Origin: Lamellibrachia satsuma | Lineage: Eukaryota > Annelida > Polychaeta > Sabellida > Siboglinidae | Assembly (NCBI GenBank): GCA_033239005.1 | Contig: BSQZ01000009.1 | Span: 8,680,752 to 8,744,751 of the forward strand | DNA length: 64,000 bases | Reading direction: 5' to 3' | Part shown: piece by piece, positions 10,773-21,719 of the stretch | How the letters are laid out: each line of letters starts with the position of its first letter | Numbering within the stretch: position 1 is the stretch's first letter | Program-made: the position numbers and the translations under genes | The notes under the pieces: model-generated | What the model saw: the letters and a program-made list of their open reading frames with translations, nothing else | The model's database searches: none | Told to the model about the DNA's origin: nothing

Positions 10773-12046
10773 CAGCAGCGGATCCAGGGGTGATCTTAGT
10801 GGACTAAAGACCCCCCGTAGGCCATGGAGGGGGGTCTTGGCATTTGTCCGTGGCAAATATTACGGAAAAAGAACACTAAGTGGAGACTTGGACTAGTCCT
10901 CCCCCGGGGGGGGGGGCAAGTCCGCCAACCGTCAACCGGCTTTTATTCCGTGCCTTTGCAACATTTCGTAATTTCGGTCACACGACTAAGTCACATGATC
11001 ATCAAACTACATGCAGCAGGAAACTGGCGTCCACGAGTTGCTGGCTGGAAAGTTGTGAGCTAGAAAACTGAATTTTTGGTAACTGAAAGTAATTTTATTT
11101 TTAGATCAAATATCTCTACTTAAAATTCGCATTTGGTTAGATATTCAGAGTGCTGAGAAAAGCCCTTATATCAGAGCTATTACTTGCATGTTGCATTGTT
11201 GCTCTATCCAGTGTCAGTGATATTTATTTGCCGCCCACCAAAAATGTCTCTGTGTTGGGGCACGTCCATCTATGTACCAAGAGGCAAGTTCGTCCCTAGG
11301 ATATCTGATGTAAAATGCTCAGAATCACTTGTGAACTTAAACCCAATAACACGCACTCTTAACAAACTTCCAATTGTCCAGTTTAGTGTTATTTTCTATT
11401 TAAAAAAGTGGCGAAATCAGATTTTTATTTCATCATTTTCTAGCCGATGCCAAACCTTGGTTTTTGTTTGCCTGGTTTATTTCATAGATAAAACATAATT
11501 TGTGAGGATTTTCGTGAAGAAGTTTCTAACAAATGTGTGTCACAAACGTGACGTTTTTTGACATAAAAATAAGACAAAACTGCACTGTACTTGTGTATTT
11601 GGTGCTTAAAGTACGTGTGCGGCGAACTTGCACCGGCCCCTGGGCGGACTTGCACCAACATAGGGCAAGTCTGCCAATGCTTGGGTAGGTCTACTAAGAG
11701 TCAGATTTGGATATTGTCTTGTAACAGTTTTGGCATTTGTTGACAGCACAGATGTGGGCAAAATATTTTCGTTCATTTAAGGGCGAAACCGATCCTCTAG
11801 CTCTACAAATACAATCTCCAGATCTATTAGAGTGTCCAAGGGGGCGGACTAGTCCCGGTCTCCCCTACATAGGCCTACATCGGAACTAGTGTCAATGTAA
11901 AGACTAAATTATTAGCTGCCGGCTAATTTTAACCCTTATGTATGTAGAACGACACATGTGCCCCCCCCCCCCCGGTTCGTAAGTAGAATGGCATATGACT
12001 TTGACTGACTGAGGCCCCCCTGCCAACAAGTCTAGATCAGCTCCTG
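10773..12046. mobile_element. Non-autonomous hAT-like DNA transposon, copy 2
   Basis: The left end CAGCAGCGGATCCAG and the right end (reverse complement CAGGAGCTGATCTAG) match at about 12 of 15 positions. ATACT flanks both sides (10768-10772 and 12047-12051). It is homologous to 1773-2771 and sits at the same paralogous site, so the insertion predates the A/B versus C/D' duplication. This copy is about 275 bp longer and has poly-C and poly-G runs. No transposase frame is visible. Confidence 0.75.
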
Positions 12047-12104
12047 ATACTGTTACCGCTTTATGTCTTTAAAAGCGCTTTATCGGAAACTGACGTCCAG
12101 GAGG

Positions 12105-12520
12105 CTTTTTCGTTTTCGCTGCACAGTTATGGTCAATGTTGATGCAGCTGTGTATTTGTATGGGTGGACTTTGGAAGAAAGTCGGTCGACATTTGCTGCG
12201 GATATTGAATAAATCAGCGAAAACAAAGAGGAATTCTTTTATTACTCCGAATGTAACATTTGTCCGGCAACTGATCAAAGTCTTCGGCAGAATAATCAAG
12301 GTGAGTTAATGGTAAATCTTTAGGATATTAATTCACCTTCTACACGGAATATGTTAAATGCTACATTTATAGTTTATTGAATGAGCTTTGTTTATTCACA
12401 CACCAAACTACCATAACACAATAACAAGACAACTGAATAGATTAGTATAACTTGGGAGATCGAAAATGTGCTTTTAATGAGGACCGCCTAGTGTAGTAAG
12501 TCTCTTCTGAATACCGTGCG
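12105..12520 (+). other. U module: conserved 5' flank with splice-donor-like site
   Basis: Second plus-strand copy of the block at 2860-3340. It ends the conserved part with AATCAAG|GTGAGT at 12300/12301, a good donor consensus. The acidic reading (LEESRSTFAADIE) is followed by a TAA, and the alternative basic reading (KVGRHLLRILNKSAKTK) is open. This is a possible upstream exon of D'. Confidence 0.45.
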
Positions 12521-12719
12521 ACCGAGTAATTAATCATATAGATGCCCGGTCGCATGTGCGAAAGCGACTGTGCAATTAATTTGCGTCCGCACTGGTAACA
12601 ATAAAGACATTTCGCGTTGTGCCGTTAGATTATGACAACCGTCTCATTACTTAGTTTCACCTGCCTTAAAGTGCATCGTCCTTCGGTGCACTTTAGAAAA
12701 CAAGTCATCTAGCCGCTCT

Positions 12720-13742
12720 GTTGCTTGTGCGAAAGTGAATATGCTGCTAGTCGTCACATTAAACGTTACGATAAACATTTGCTCTACAACTTAGCAAGTA
12801 CGTACTCTTTGGAGCTCAAAGCAAGAACGAGGGTTCCTGCAACAAAGCTCTACGTCTGTTCTCTCTTAGCGTACAAAGAGATAGACAATACATTGACTTC
12901 CTGCACTATCCAACAGAGGTCGACACAATAATGTCCGTCTCACAAGAACCTTGAATGACCAAGTCCAACAACCTGCTGCCCGTCGACGTCTACCAGGACT
13001 GGATATCGTAAATAGTCAGCGATAACGCCGACCAAGTAGACAGCATCCTCACTGCCGCGGTTGAAAGTCAACGTCACCTTCTGCTGAACGGCTCCTTAGA
13101 CTCAGGACGAGGAGTTTGTTCATCACAACCCGTACCGCTTCGGGCGCCCCGTCAAGCCGTTGTCACTGTGCGCGCTGTCCGGGGCTGTCCGATATGCGTG
13201 TTCTGGTTGGCCACGGCGTGCACGTGACATTCCAGGACGCTCGCGGTCACAACGTTGTGCACCAGTTGATCATTGTGGCCTTCTTCGACGAATCCTACGA
13301 GAATTTCCTCATCGAATCGTACAGAGAAATTATGCGACTAATGGATCTATAAACTAAGAGGCGATTGCTTCTGATGGAAAGCAACACCGGGCTGATGCCG
13401 CCTCGCATCACGGTGTCCTGCGTTTCGTGCAGGCGATCATGGAAACGGAAGGCGTGTATCTGAGCCGACAGATCGTGCGCGGTCTCAGCGTCTATCAGTG
13501 GTATGACGTCACCGAATACGAGAGCTTCGACGTCGACAACCGTGGCAGGGTGTAGCCAGTGCGCTTCCTGGTGGCTCTCGACGAGCGGATGCTGAATCAT
13601 TCTTACGTGAAGCAAGTGTACTCTTTGACAAGCCATTCGGGACGTGGGTCTCGAACAAAGTCTCAGTTAATCGGCCGGTTATACTCATGTGGGCGCTGCT
13701 GCGATTGGCGCACATAACTGCGTACTACGTCCTCGACATGAG
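12720..13742 (+). pseudogene. TRPV-like channel, copy D' (5' fragment)
   Basis: This is the N-terminal half of the channel gene: the conserved upstream peptide (CESEYAASRH), the ATG at 12931, the ankyrin-type region and the start of S1 (WALLRLAHITAYYVLDMSI). It is dead: a TGA falls at codon 8 (after SVSQEP), with further stops and indels, for example around 13008, 13100 and 13352. It ends mid-S1 at 13742, where reverse-strand LINE sequence begins. The expected 3' flank (GA tract and R1) reappears at 15060-16340, so the 3' half of the gene seems to have been replaced by the intervening sequence. Confidence 0.85.
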
Positions 13743-14200
13743 CATCGGCTTTGTTTATCTGTATCATTAGTTACCTTTCTGAATACTTTTGTGTCATCTG
13801 CAAATTTTAGTACTTTGCTAGATATGTCATCTTCCAAATCATTTATATATATTAAAAACAATGTAGGGCCTAATACTGATCCCTGTGGTACCCCACTCAA
13901 AACAGATTTCCAGTTTGAAATCTCACCATCTACTATTACTCTCTGTTTTCTGTGTGTAAGCCACTTTTCTCTCCAATTGATTACATCATTACCTATGCAT
14001 GGGCTTTTAGCTTAAGTAACAATCTTTGATGTGGCACTTTTATCGAAAGCTTTCTGAAAATCTAAGTAGATAACATCCACTGGTGACCCGTTAAACTGAC
14101 TGGTCTGTAATTTTCTGGCTTGTTCCTCGATCCCTTCTTTAATAGCGGCGTAATGTTTGCCTCTTTCTATTTCTTTCTGACGTTCGCTTCGATCCATTTG
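13743..14200 (-). mobile_element. CR1/L2-like LINE reverse-transcriptase fragment
   Basis: Read on the minus strand it gives, in order, VDVIYLDFQKAFDK, a short deletion, WLTHRKQRV, SGVPQGSVLGPTLFLIYIND and KFADDTKVF. These are the palm motifs of a non-LTR reverse transcriptase, with the catalytic ADD. It is truncated at both ends and has frame breaks. The fragment at 27545-28200 is from the same family. It abuts channel pseudogene D' with no gap. Confidence 0.85.
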
Positions 14201-15059
14201 CCTTCCCTCCCATTTCTTTCCTTCTCGTCTCCTTTCGTCCTGTGTCCCTACGTCGCGTCTCCTTTTGTCCTGTCTCCCTACGTCCCGTTTCCTTACGTCC
14301 TCTCTCCTTACGACTTGTCACCTTACCTCAGCCTCCTCCCAGACTGAGGTGAGCTCTCCCTAGCATCTCCCTCGTCATCTTCCCCCACTTTATCATCTAC
14401 TGTCCCCCCACCAGAACCACCCAGCGAATACGGAGAACAATGTGTAAACAAAACAACGAAGTCAGTGTAAACGAACTTACTCTAAAATTTTGCTATTAAG
14501 TCCTTTTTGCCGAAATCGTTTAATACAACTATGTCAGATATTACCTTAAGTATGTAATTTATGTAAATGTATCACTTTATCTAATATATATTTAACAATG
14601 TATACGATAGTTTGGTACACCAGTTTAATTCACGACCTGTATACAAACTCCCCCTTATCGCTCGTTGAAACTGAGTCCGGGAATAATACTGCCTATGTTA
14701 ACAAAAACAGTTTCTTAATATATGTCTATAAGAAGTTTTTTTATATAGTATATGTGTAATAGCTATGCTTATTCTAACCAATAATCCCAGTATTTCTGAC
14801 TATTCACTATGCTACCACAATTTTCGAATAGTAAACAACCCTATTAATGCTCACTGACTTCCCTGACGGAGTCCGGAACTAACTTACTCTAAAATCCTGC
14901 CTCTGACTAATAATTAACAAAAACTAGTTTCTAATATATGTCTACAATACGTTTATGTATAATACATATGTAATAGTAATATTTATTCTATTCGATATTC
15001 CACTTTTTTTTATTCTCTACACCAATTTCAAGTCGCTGCTGCACCAAGATTCCGGAAGT
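14201..15059. other. Pyrimidine-rich minisatellite, then AT-rich DNA without a gene
   Basis: About 14200-14340 is a degenerate tandem repeat of roughly 20 bp built on 'cgtctcctttcgtcctgt'. From 14450 to 15000 two imperfect copies of a segment are seen (shared blocks 'aacttactctaaaat' and 'atatatgtctanaanacgtttttatgta'). No protein-like frame was recognised. Confidence 0.5.
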
Positions 15060-15206
15060 CGAGTGATGGGAGAGAGGGGAGAGAGGAGAAGGAGGAGAGA
15101 GGTGTGATGGGAGAGAAGGGACAGAAGGGAGAAAGAGGGGAGAGTGATGAGAGAGACGAGAGAGAGGAGTGAGGGGAGATAAGGGAGAGAGGGGAGAGAG
15201 GAGATT
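15060..15206. repeat. GA-rich tract (orphan 3' flank of D')
   Basis: This is a short version of the purine tract found behind copies A, B, E and F, followed by 'ttataatgcgcttaatcgaaacact' and R1 in the expected order. No channel coding sequence precedes it directly. Confidence 0.85.
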
Positions 15207-15209
15207 TAT

Positions 15210-16340
15210 AATGCGCTTAATCGAAACACTACTAGAAGAAATTGGCTGTCGTGAAAACATCGCGAGAAATCAGAATATGATTTATAATAATAAAATAAGA
15301 AAACTTAGAGTGTCAATGATCTAATGTAGCCATACCGAGGACTAAAACTGTGTTGTAGATGTTGAATTAACACAGCGTTGTCTGCGTGAAAGAATAACTG
15401 AAATAGGATATCATGAAAACATCACGAGAAATCAGCATATGATTTATAATAATAAAATAAGAAAATTTCAAAGGGTGTCAATGATCTAATGTAGCAATAC
15501 TGAAGATTAAAAATGTGTTGTAAATATTGTATTAATACACCGTTGGCTACGTGCAAGAGTAACTGAAATATTGTGGGGCTTTACCATTGATAATGTTATG
15601 AACAAGGTTTAATTTAAGTTCTTTAAACGCGTAGCTCCACCGATATCATGGCGACCCGTCTAAACTTAGTTAAATCCATATGAGTTATGGCTGGTGCATT
15701 TAGAAGGAACCGAGTTATCTGTGGTACAAAGCAATCAATATAAGCTAGTCTACTACACGATGAAACTCTATCGACTAATCAAATACTGCTTCACGTAACA
15801 GCATTCTACCAGAAAATGGTATCAGCTGCACAGATCATAGAACTGTTGTTACACAGAGGATCAATCACGATCGTTGTTACACACGAGTGGTGGCAACACG
15901 ACGTTGACCACCAGACGTTGTGAGTGGACCTACTCGTGCCGCAAATATTCAGATAATCCGCCAACAACCCCTAAATATTCTCCCTCATTATGACAAATGT
16001 TCTACGTTACAGTGCACATGTTTAGTACAGACACCGGATGACACTGACAGTGATGAACAGCGTGTGTTCTTTGCCATAAATGAACGATCTTATGCAGTAG
16101 TACAGAAAACATTAATCCTCACTTTCTTAGGGACTCGTTATGAAGGTAACGGCGGACGGATGATAATGTGGTCTGTGGCCATAAGGGGTAGTGTGGCCAA
16201 ATGTTATGTCAATGCGTTTTGAGTAGGCGCATGTGTCGTGTGTACAGCGAATCGTATAATCTTAGGTCAGGCGGGCCGTGGTACATGAATGTCTAGCCTC
16301 GTATTCTCAAGCCTTCCTTTAGACTTAGCTAGTAGTAGCA
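15210..16340 (+). repeat. R1 dispersed repeat with extended flank
   Basis: R1 core at 15210-16030, followed by about 300 bp ('ggtagtgtggccaaatgttatgtcaatg' and so on) that also follows R1 at 29590-29960, inverted. Together with the copy at 17765-18410 it forms a large inverted repeat. An 100-codon open frame across 15920-16222 overlaps the repeat and resembles no protein I know. Confidence 0.7.
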
Positions 16341-16680
16341 CCAGTTATGTTAATTCTGAAAATATCGATGTATTTCACAGTGACAAATGTATTCTATATA
16401 TATTCTCCGATAAAATCTAACCACATGTCTACGAAGCCTACATACACACCTTATGTACCTGTACCTGTGTATTTTCCTACAGTTCTATTCTCCTCACCCC
16501 GCCTCCAATTACTGATAATATCCCCAACAACACTATCTGTCCAATCCGTGCCAACACTCATAACTTGTCCTGCCTTATCTGCTCCATCCTATATGTTTGC
16601 CCCTGAATTGCATTGTGTGTTGTGTATTGTGTATTGGCGAACTTTCCCGGGAATGCATCAGATGACGCTGTATTGAAGTA
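16340..16680 (-). mobile_element. LINE ORF1 (esterase-like) fragment
   Basis: The minus strand gives a degraded match to the ORF1 remnant at 26600-27000: GTDWTDSVVGDIIS aligns with GKDWTDCAVEDITS there, and RLRRHV with the frame-shifted RLRRHV. Sequence nearer R1 (16560-16680) is shared with 28250-28380. Heavily broken. Confidence 0.5.
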
Positions 16681-17140
16681 GAATAAATCACAGGACTGAT
16701 TTGAATATTTGCAGCAGGAAGGAACCCACTTGGTGCGATTTCCTTTGAAATGGTTGAGATCGTGGTCCTACTACTCGTGTCCGACAGAAAACGTGATTGT
16801 TCCTCAGTGGAAGAACAGTTCTATGATCTAAGCTTCTGATAGGATTATGTGGAACAATATTGTTACGTGAAGTAGTGTTTAAGTAGTCGGTAGATGGCGA
16901 AAGCGTTTCGCTAAAGACAAGGCTAGAGTGAATATTGATTAAAGTGAACCCAGAACAAGATAACTCCAGCCAGAACCCGTACTGGATCAAATGAGCTTAG
17001 ACGGGTCGGCATGTCAGCGATACACTGACGTGTTGCATAATTTAAATTAAACCCTGTTCATAATATTTTTAATGGAAGGCCCAAATTATGTCTCCCATTG
17101 CTTCACGTAGCCAACACAGCATTAATATAATATACATAAC
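16680..17140 (-). repeat. R1 dispersed repeat
   Basis: Reverse copy, from 'ggactgatttgaatatttgcagcagg' through 'gacgggtcggcatgt' to 'cgtagccaacacagcattaatat'. It begins the roughly 9-kb block that is repeated at 28.3 kb. Confidence 0.75.
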
Positions 17141-17164
17141 TATGTGTGAGCAAATTGCTAATTC

Positions 17165-17745
17165 TAATTTTTATAATACCAGTATACAACATGGATTTTA
17201 AATAATGTAGTCAAACAGTTTTATGCAATTATCGTATCTTTCAACTATCATGTGGTAATGCAATTTTACATTTACCAAGCCATGTTTTGTCTCTGCTATT
17301 CTGATCACAATCTATTTATATCAACGCCATGTTAGCTTATGATTGTTATCTACGATGGAATCATCCCCGTATGTGACGTAATCATACGCTGTATTGTTAC
17401 GTAATATCGACGGTAATCACCACAGATCAACAGTGACAATAATAACAACAACAAGATTTAATTTCTAATACTATACAATGACATAGGAGACATATCACAA
17501 TTATAAGGATACATTGTGGTACATTGGGATAAACGTAATATATCTATGCAGAAAGTATTCAAGCGAATAATAAGTATTAAAGTGATTGATAAAATGTTCC
17601 GTGATAAACGTGATTATTAATGTGATTACTAAAATATGTAGGCAGAAATATTCTACGAGTCCACTTAAAACGTATAATGAAATTCGTCCCCAATCTTATT
17701 TCTACTACACAGATTACAATACCTATAATTTGTTTAACTGTTTAA
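17165..17745 (+). repeat. S module, complete
   Basis: Both S blocks are adjacent: 'gatggaatcatccccgtatgtgacgtaat' at about 17354 and 'tatatctatgcagaaagtattc' at about 17540, the latter rich in 'acgtgattattaacgtgatt' motifs. It has the same order as 28880-29570 and the reverse of 41930-42640. Confidence 0.7.
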
Positions 17746-17764
17746 AGAGGGGAAAGTAAATATG

Positions 17765-18410
17765 TTCACTGTAACGTAGAACATTTGTCATGTTGAGGGA
17801 GAAAATTCAGGGAATGTTGGCTGATTATCTGAATATTTGCGGTACAAGTAGGTCCACTCATAACGTCTGGTGGTCAATGTCGTGTTGCCACCACTCGTGT
17901 GTAACAACGATCGTGATTGATCCTCTGTGTAACAACAGTTCTATAATCTGGACAACTGGTACCATTTTCTGGTAGAATGCTGTTACGTGAAGCAGTATTT
18001 GATTAGTCGATAGAGTTTCATCGTGTAGTAGACTTGTTTATATTGATTACATTGTACCACAGATAACTCGGTTCCTTCTAAATGCACCAGCCAGAACTCA
18101 TAGTGGTTTAACTAAGTTTAGACGGGTCGCCATGATATCGGTGGAGCTACGCGTTTAAAGAACTTAAATTAAACCTTGTTCATAACATTATCAATGGTAA
18201 AGCCCCACAATATTTCAGTTACTCTTGCACGTAGCCAACGGTGTATTAATACAATATTTACAACACATTTTTAATCTTCAGTATTGCTACATTAGATCAT
18301 TGACACCCTTTGAAATTTTCTTATTTTATTATTATAAATCATATGCTGATTTCTCGTGATGTTTTCACGATATCCTATTTCTTCTAGTAGTGTTTCGGGT
18401 ATACGCATTA
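17765..18410 (-). repeat. R1 dispersed repeat at the 3' side of copy E
   Basis: Reverse R1 copy ending in 'agtagtgtttcgggtatacgcattat', directly joined to the CT tract behind gene E. With the plus-oriented R1 at 22390-22925 it brackets gene E in inverted orientation. Confidence 0.8.
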
Positions 18411-18419
18411 TATATATCT

Positions 18420-18674
18420 TATCTCTCCCCCTTTCCCTTCTCTCCCCTCACCTATCTCTCCCTCCACTCTCCCCACTCTCTCTCTCTGCTCATTCTCCCC
18501 TCCCTTGATTCTCTCCCATAACTCTCCCCCTCTCTCTCTCTCTCCTCTCCAATCTCTCCGCTCTCTCCTCGCTCCCACTTCTCTTTCCCCTCCCTCTCCC
18601 TATATTTCTCTTCCATATCTCTCCCATCTCTCTCCCATTTCCACCCTATCCCCCTCTCTCCCCACTTTCCTCTC

Positions 18675-18705
<31 letters not shown>

Positions 18706-18862
18706 CCCCTCTTTCCCATCTCTTTTCTCTCTCCCCTATCTCCTCCCTCTCTCCCCTCTCTCCCTCTCTCCCATCTCTCTCTTACCCCCTTTCCGTTCCC
18801 TGTCCCTATTTCTCCCTCCACTCCCCTTTGTCCCTTCTCTTCCCTCTCTCCCACTGTCTCCC
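18420..18862. repeat. CT-rich tract behind copy E
   Basis: About 440 bp of imperfect (CT)n/(CTCCC)n, purine-rich on the gene strand, starting about 50 bp after the stop codon of E. Its Ser/Pro/Leu open frame is compositional. Confidence 0.95.
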
Positions 18863-18909
18863 ACGCAGTAGCACTTAGTACGAAACCTTGCGACGCGTAA
18901 AATATAAAG

Positions 18910-20748
18910 TTATATTCTTCCCTTGTTGGTCAATATTTCTGGGCTATTTACAAATGTATCCTTCCCGGCTTGAATAATATCTTTGCGTTTGCACGGGGAC
19001 GTAACCCGCACAATGTAGATGCGATCGCCTTCGTAAACGAAGTGACGCCGCTGCATGGCGCGATAGTAGGGCGCCACTAGGCGGTCAATGCGAGATTCGA
19101 TGGCTATTGCGACGGACAGTCGCTGGAGGCGCTCGATGATCGGTCGCTGAAGCGCCACCTCAGACAAGGCGCTCGACATAATGGCTATAAGGAAGTTTAT
19201 CAGCAAGATCGCCACCATGAAAATATAGGAGACGTGTTGCACGTAGATCCAGCCGGGGTGACGCAGACCCAGCTGGGCCGGATTGACGAGGTTGAGCATT
19301 ATGGCGAATGTCGAGTAGATGCCTTGCAACACGTTGGAGAACTCACCGCTGCAAGTCTGACGTTCGCTCGTGTTGACTGTGACGAAGAAGGCGTGGAACG
19401 CGACGAAGAAGAAAATGGAATAGACGACGCCGAAGTTGAACATCTCTCGCACCATTTGCTGAATTGCAACGACGAAGTAGCCGATGGACGGCAGCAACTG
19501 GACGAAGTACAAGAGAGACCACGTCGACAGAGCCATGCAGACGACGCGGACTCCGCCCAGTGTCCAGCCACTCTCCTCACCGGTCAAGTTGATTGTCGCG
19601 TCGATGGCGAACAACACCGCCAACGTTTGCTGACAGCGAGCATAGAAGATCGAACAGGTGACGACTTTCTTGCTCTTGCCGTCGATCGTCTTACGCATTC
19701 GCGACGATAAAGGGCACCTGCGTGTTCTCCAGCGCTCGATGATATCCCACAGCAAGATCATCACACTGTGGACGATGATGTAACTGGCGAGAACTCGCCT
19801 GGGCGTCCTCGAAAGGTTGATCGGACTCACAAACTCACACAACCGGTATTCAGGCGTCGTTGACATGTCCTCGATGTTTGACACATTGCTGGTCTTCTCG
19901 GTCGCCGATGTGGGGCTGACGGTGCTCATGTCGAGGACGTAGTACGCAGTTATGTGCGCCAATCGCAGCAGCGCCGACATGAGTATCACGGGCCGGTTAA
20001 CTGAGACTTTGTTCGAGATCCACGTCCCGAACGGCTTGTCAAAGTACACCTGTTTCACGTAAGAATGTTTCAGCTTCCGCTCGTCGAGAGTCATCAGGAA
20101 GCGCACCGGCGACGCCCAGCGGCGATTGCCGACGTCGAAGCTCTCGTATTCGGTGACGTCATACCACTGATAGACGCTGAGACCGCGCACGATCTGTCGG
20201 CTCAGGTACACGCCTTCCGTTTCCATGATCGCCTGCACGAATCGCAGGACGCCGTGATGCGAGGCGGCCTCCAGCGGCCTCAGCCCGATCTTGCTTTCCA
20301 TCAGAAGTAATCGCCTCTTGGTCTGCAGATCTGTTAGTCGCATCATTTCTTGGTACGATTCGACGAAGAATTTCTCGAATGATTCGTCGAAGAACGCCAC
20401 AAAGATCAACTGGTGCACAACGTTGTGACCGCGAGCGTTCTGGAATGTCACGTGCACGCCGTGGCCAACCAGAACGCGCATCACTCGGAGAGCCCCGGAG
20501 AGCGCGCACAGTGACAACGGCTTCACCGGACGGCTGAAGCGGTACGGGTTGTGATGAACAAACTCCTCGTCCTGGTAGTCGAACGAGCCGTTCAGCAGAA
20601 GGTGACGTTGACTTTCATCCGCGGCTGTAAGGATGGTGTCTACTTGGTCGGCGTTGTCGCTGACGATTGCCGATATCCAGTCCTGGTAGACGTCGACGGG
20701 CAGCAGGTTGTTGGACTTAGCCATTTCCGGTTCTTGTGAGATGGACAT
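18910..20748 (-). CDS. TRPV-like ankyrin-repeat ion channel, copy E
   Basis: An uninterrupted frame of 612 codons starts at the ATG shared with B, F and G (MSISQEPEMAK). By analogy with copy G: ankyrin-type repeats at about 77-109 and 154-183, S1 at 253-276, S2 at 318-340, S3/S4 at 372-420, a TRP-typical S4-S5 linker (PSIGYFVVAIQQMVREMF), S5 at 438-458, a pore helix and S6 (LLINFLIAIMSSAL). Families with this layout form tetrameric cation channels in membranes. The filter reads NLVNPAQ, with Asn where F and G have Asp, and MSQ before the pore helix is VLQ. The frame stays open upstream to about 20955 without an ATG (CESEYAASRHDK), so a spliced upstream exon may supply the true start. It lies between a CA tract and a CT tract. 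The TRP call is from motifs read by eye. Confidence 0.75.
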   Translation of the reverse strand: MSISQEPEMAKSNNLLPVDVYQDWISAIVSDNADQVDTILTAADESQRHLLLNGSFDYQDEEFVHHNPYRFSRPVKPLSLCALSGALRVMRVLVGHGVHVTFQNARGHNVVHQLIFVAFFDESFEKFFVESYQEMMRLTDLQTKRRLLLMESKIGLRPLEAASHHGVLRFVQAIMETEGVYLSRQIVRGLSVYQWYDVTEYESFDVGNRRWASPVRFLMTLDERKLKHSYVKQVYFDKPFGTWISNKVSVNRPVILMSALLRLAHITAYYVLDMSTVSPTSATEKTSNVSNIEDMSTTPEYRLCEFVSPINLSRTPRRVLASYIIVHSVMILLWDIIERWRTRRCPLSSRMRKTIDGKSKKVVTCSIFYARCQQTLAVLFAIDATINLTGEESGWTLGGVRVVCMALSTWSLLYFVQLLPSIGYFVVAIQQMVREMFNFGVVYSIFFFVAFHAFFVTVNTSERQTCSGEFSNVLQGIYSTFAIMLNLVNPAQLGLRHPGWIYVQHVSYIFMVAILLINFLIAIMSSALSEVALQRPIIERLQRLSVAIAIESRIDRLVAPYYRAMQRRHFVYEGDRIYIVRVTSPCKRKDIIQAGKDTFVNSPEILTNKGRI

Positions 20749-21183
20749 TATTGTGTCGACCTCTGCTGGATGGTGCAGGAAGTCAATGTATTGTCTATCT
20801 CGTTGTATACTCAAACAGAACAGATGTAGCGCTTTGTTGCTGAAACCCTCGTTTTCTGCTTTGGTCGCCAAAGAATACGTACTTGCTAAGTTGTAGAGCA
20901 AATGTTTATCGTGACGACTAGCAGCATATTCACTTTCGCAGAACCAACCGGCTGCCTGGCGACTCGTTTTCTAAAGTGCGTCGATGAGCGATGCACTTTC
21001 GGGCAGCTGAAACTAAGCAGTGACGAATGTCTTTATTGTTTCAAATGCTGGCGCAAATTAATGACACTGTTGCTTTTGCACATGCGACCAGGCGGCGGTG
21101 ATTAGTTTTTTGTTATGTAGCGATATGTAATTGCCGGGCAGCTGAAACTAAACGAGGAGAGAACGAGTATAAAATGTTTACCT

Positions 21184-21496
<313 letters not shown>

Positions 21497-21719
21497 TAAC
21501 TTTATCATATCACGTGCTCACTTTGTTGACATCTTACATCATCCATACATATCATGTCGTTTTCGGTATTTACTCTAAGGTTCTGTGTTCTTTTCGAATG
21601 TTTCAAGCAATGATAATTCCATTAATAATTGCAACAAAGGAGGTGCAACCGCTTTTAAATTACTGTTATTCTGTCGCTCTATTTAACTGATGCACAGTAT
21701 TCAGTATAGGCCTACTACA

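Noticed and set aside
19234..19710. Open frames of 90-160 codons opposite or overlapping the channel genes (also 973-1362, 10025-10381, 31639-32025, 40935-41321)
   Set aside because: They are shadow frames on the other strand of the GC-rich channel coding sequence and recur only because the gene is duplicated.
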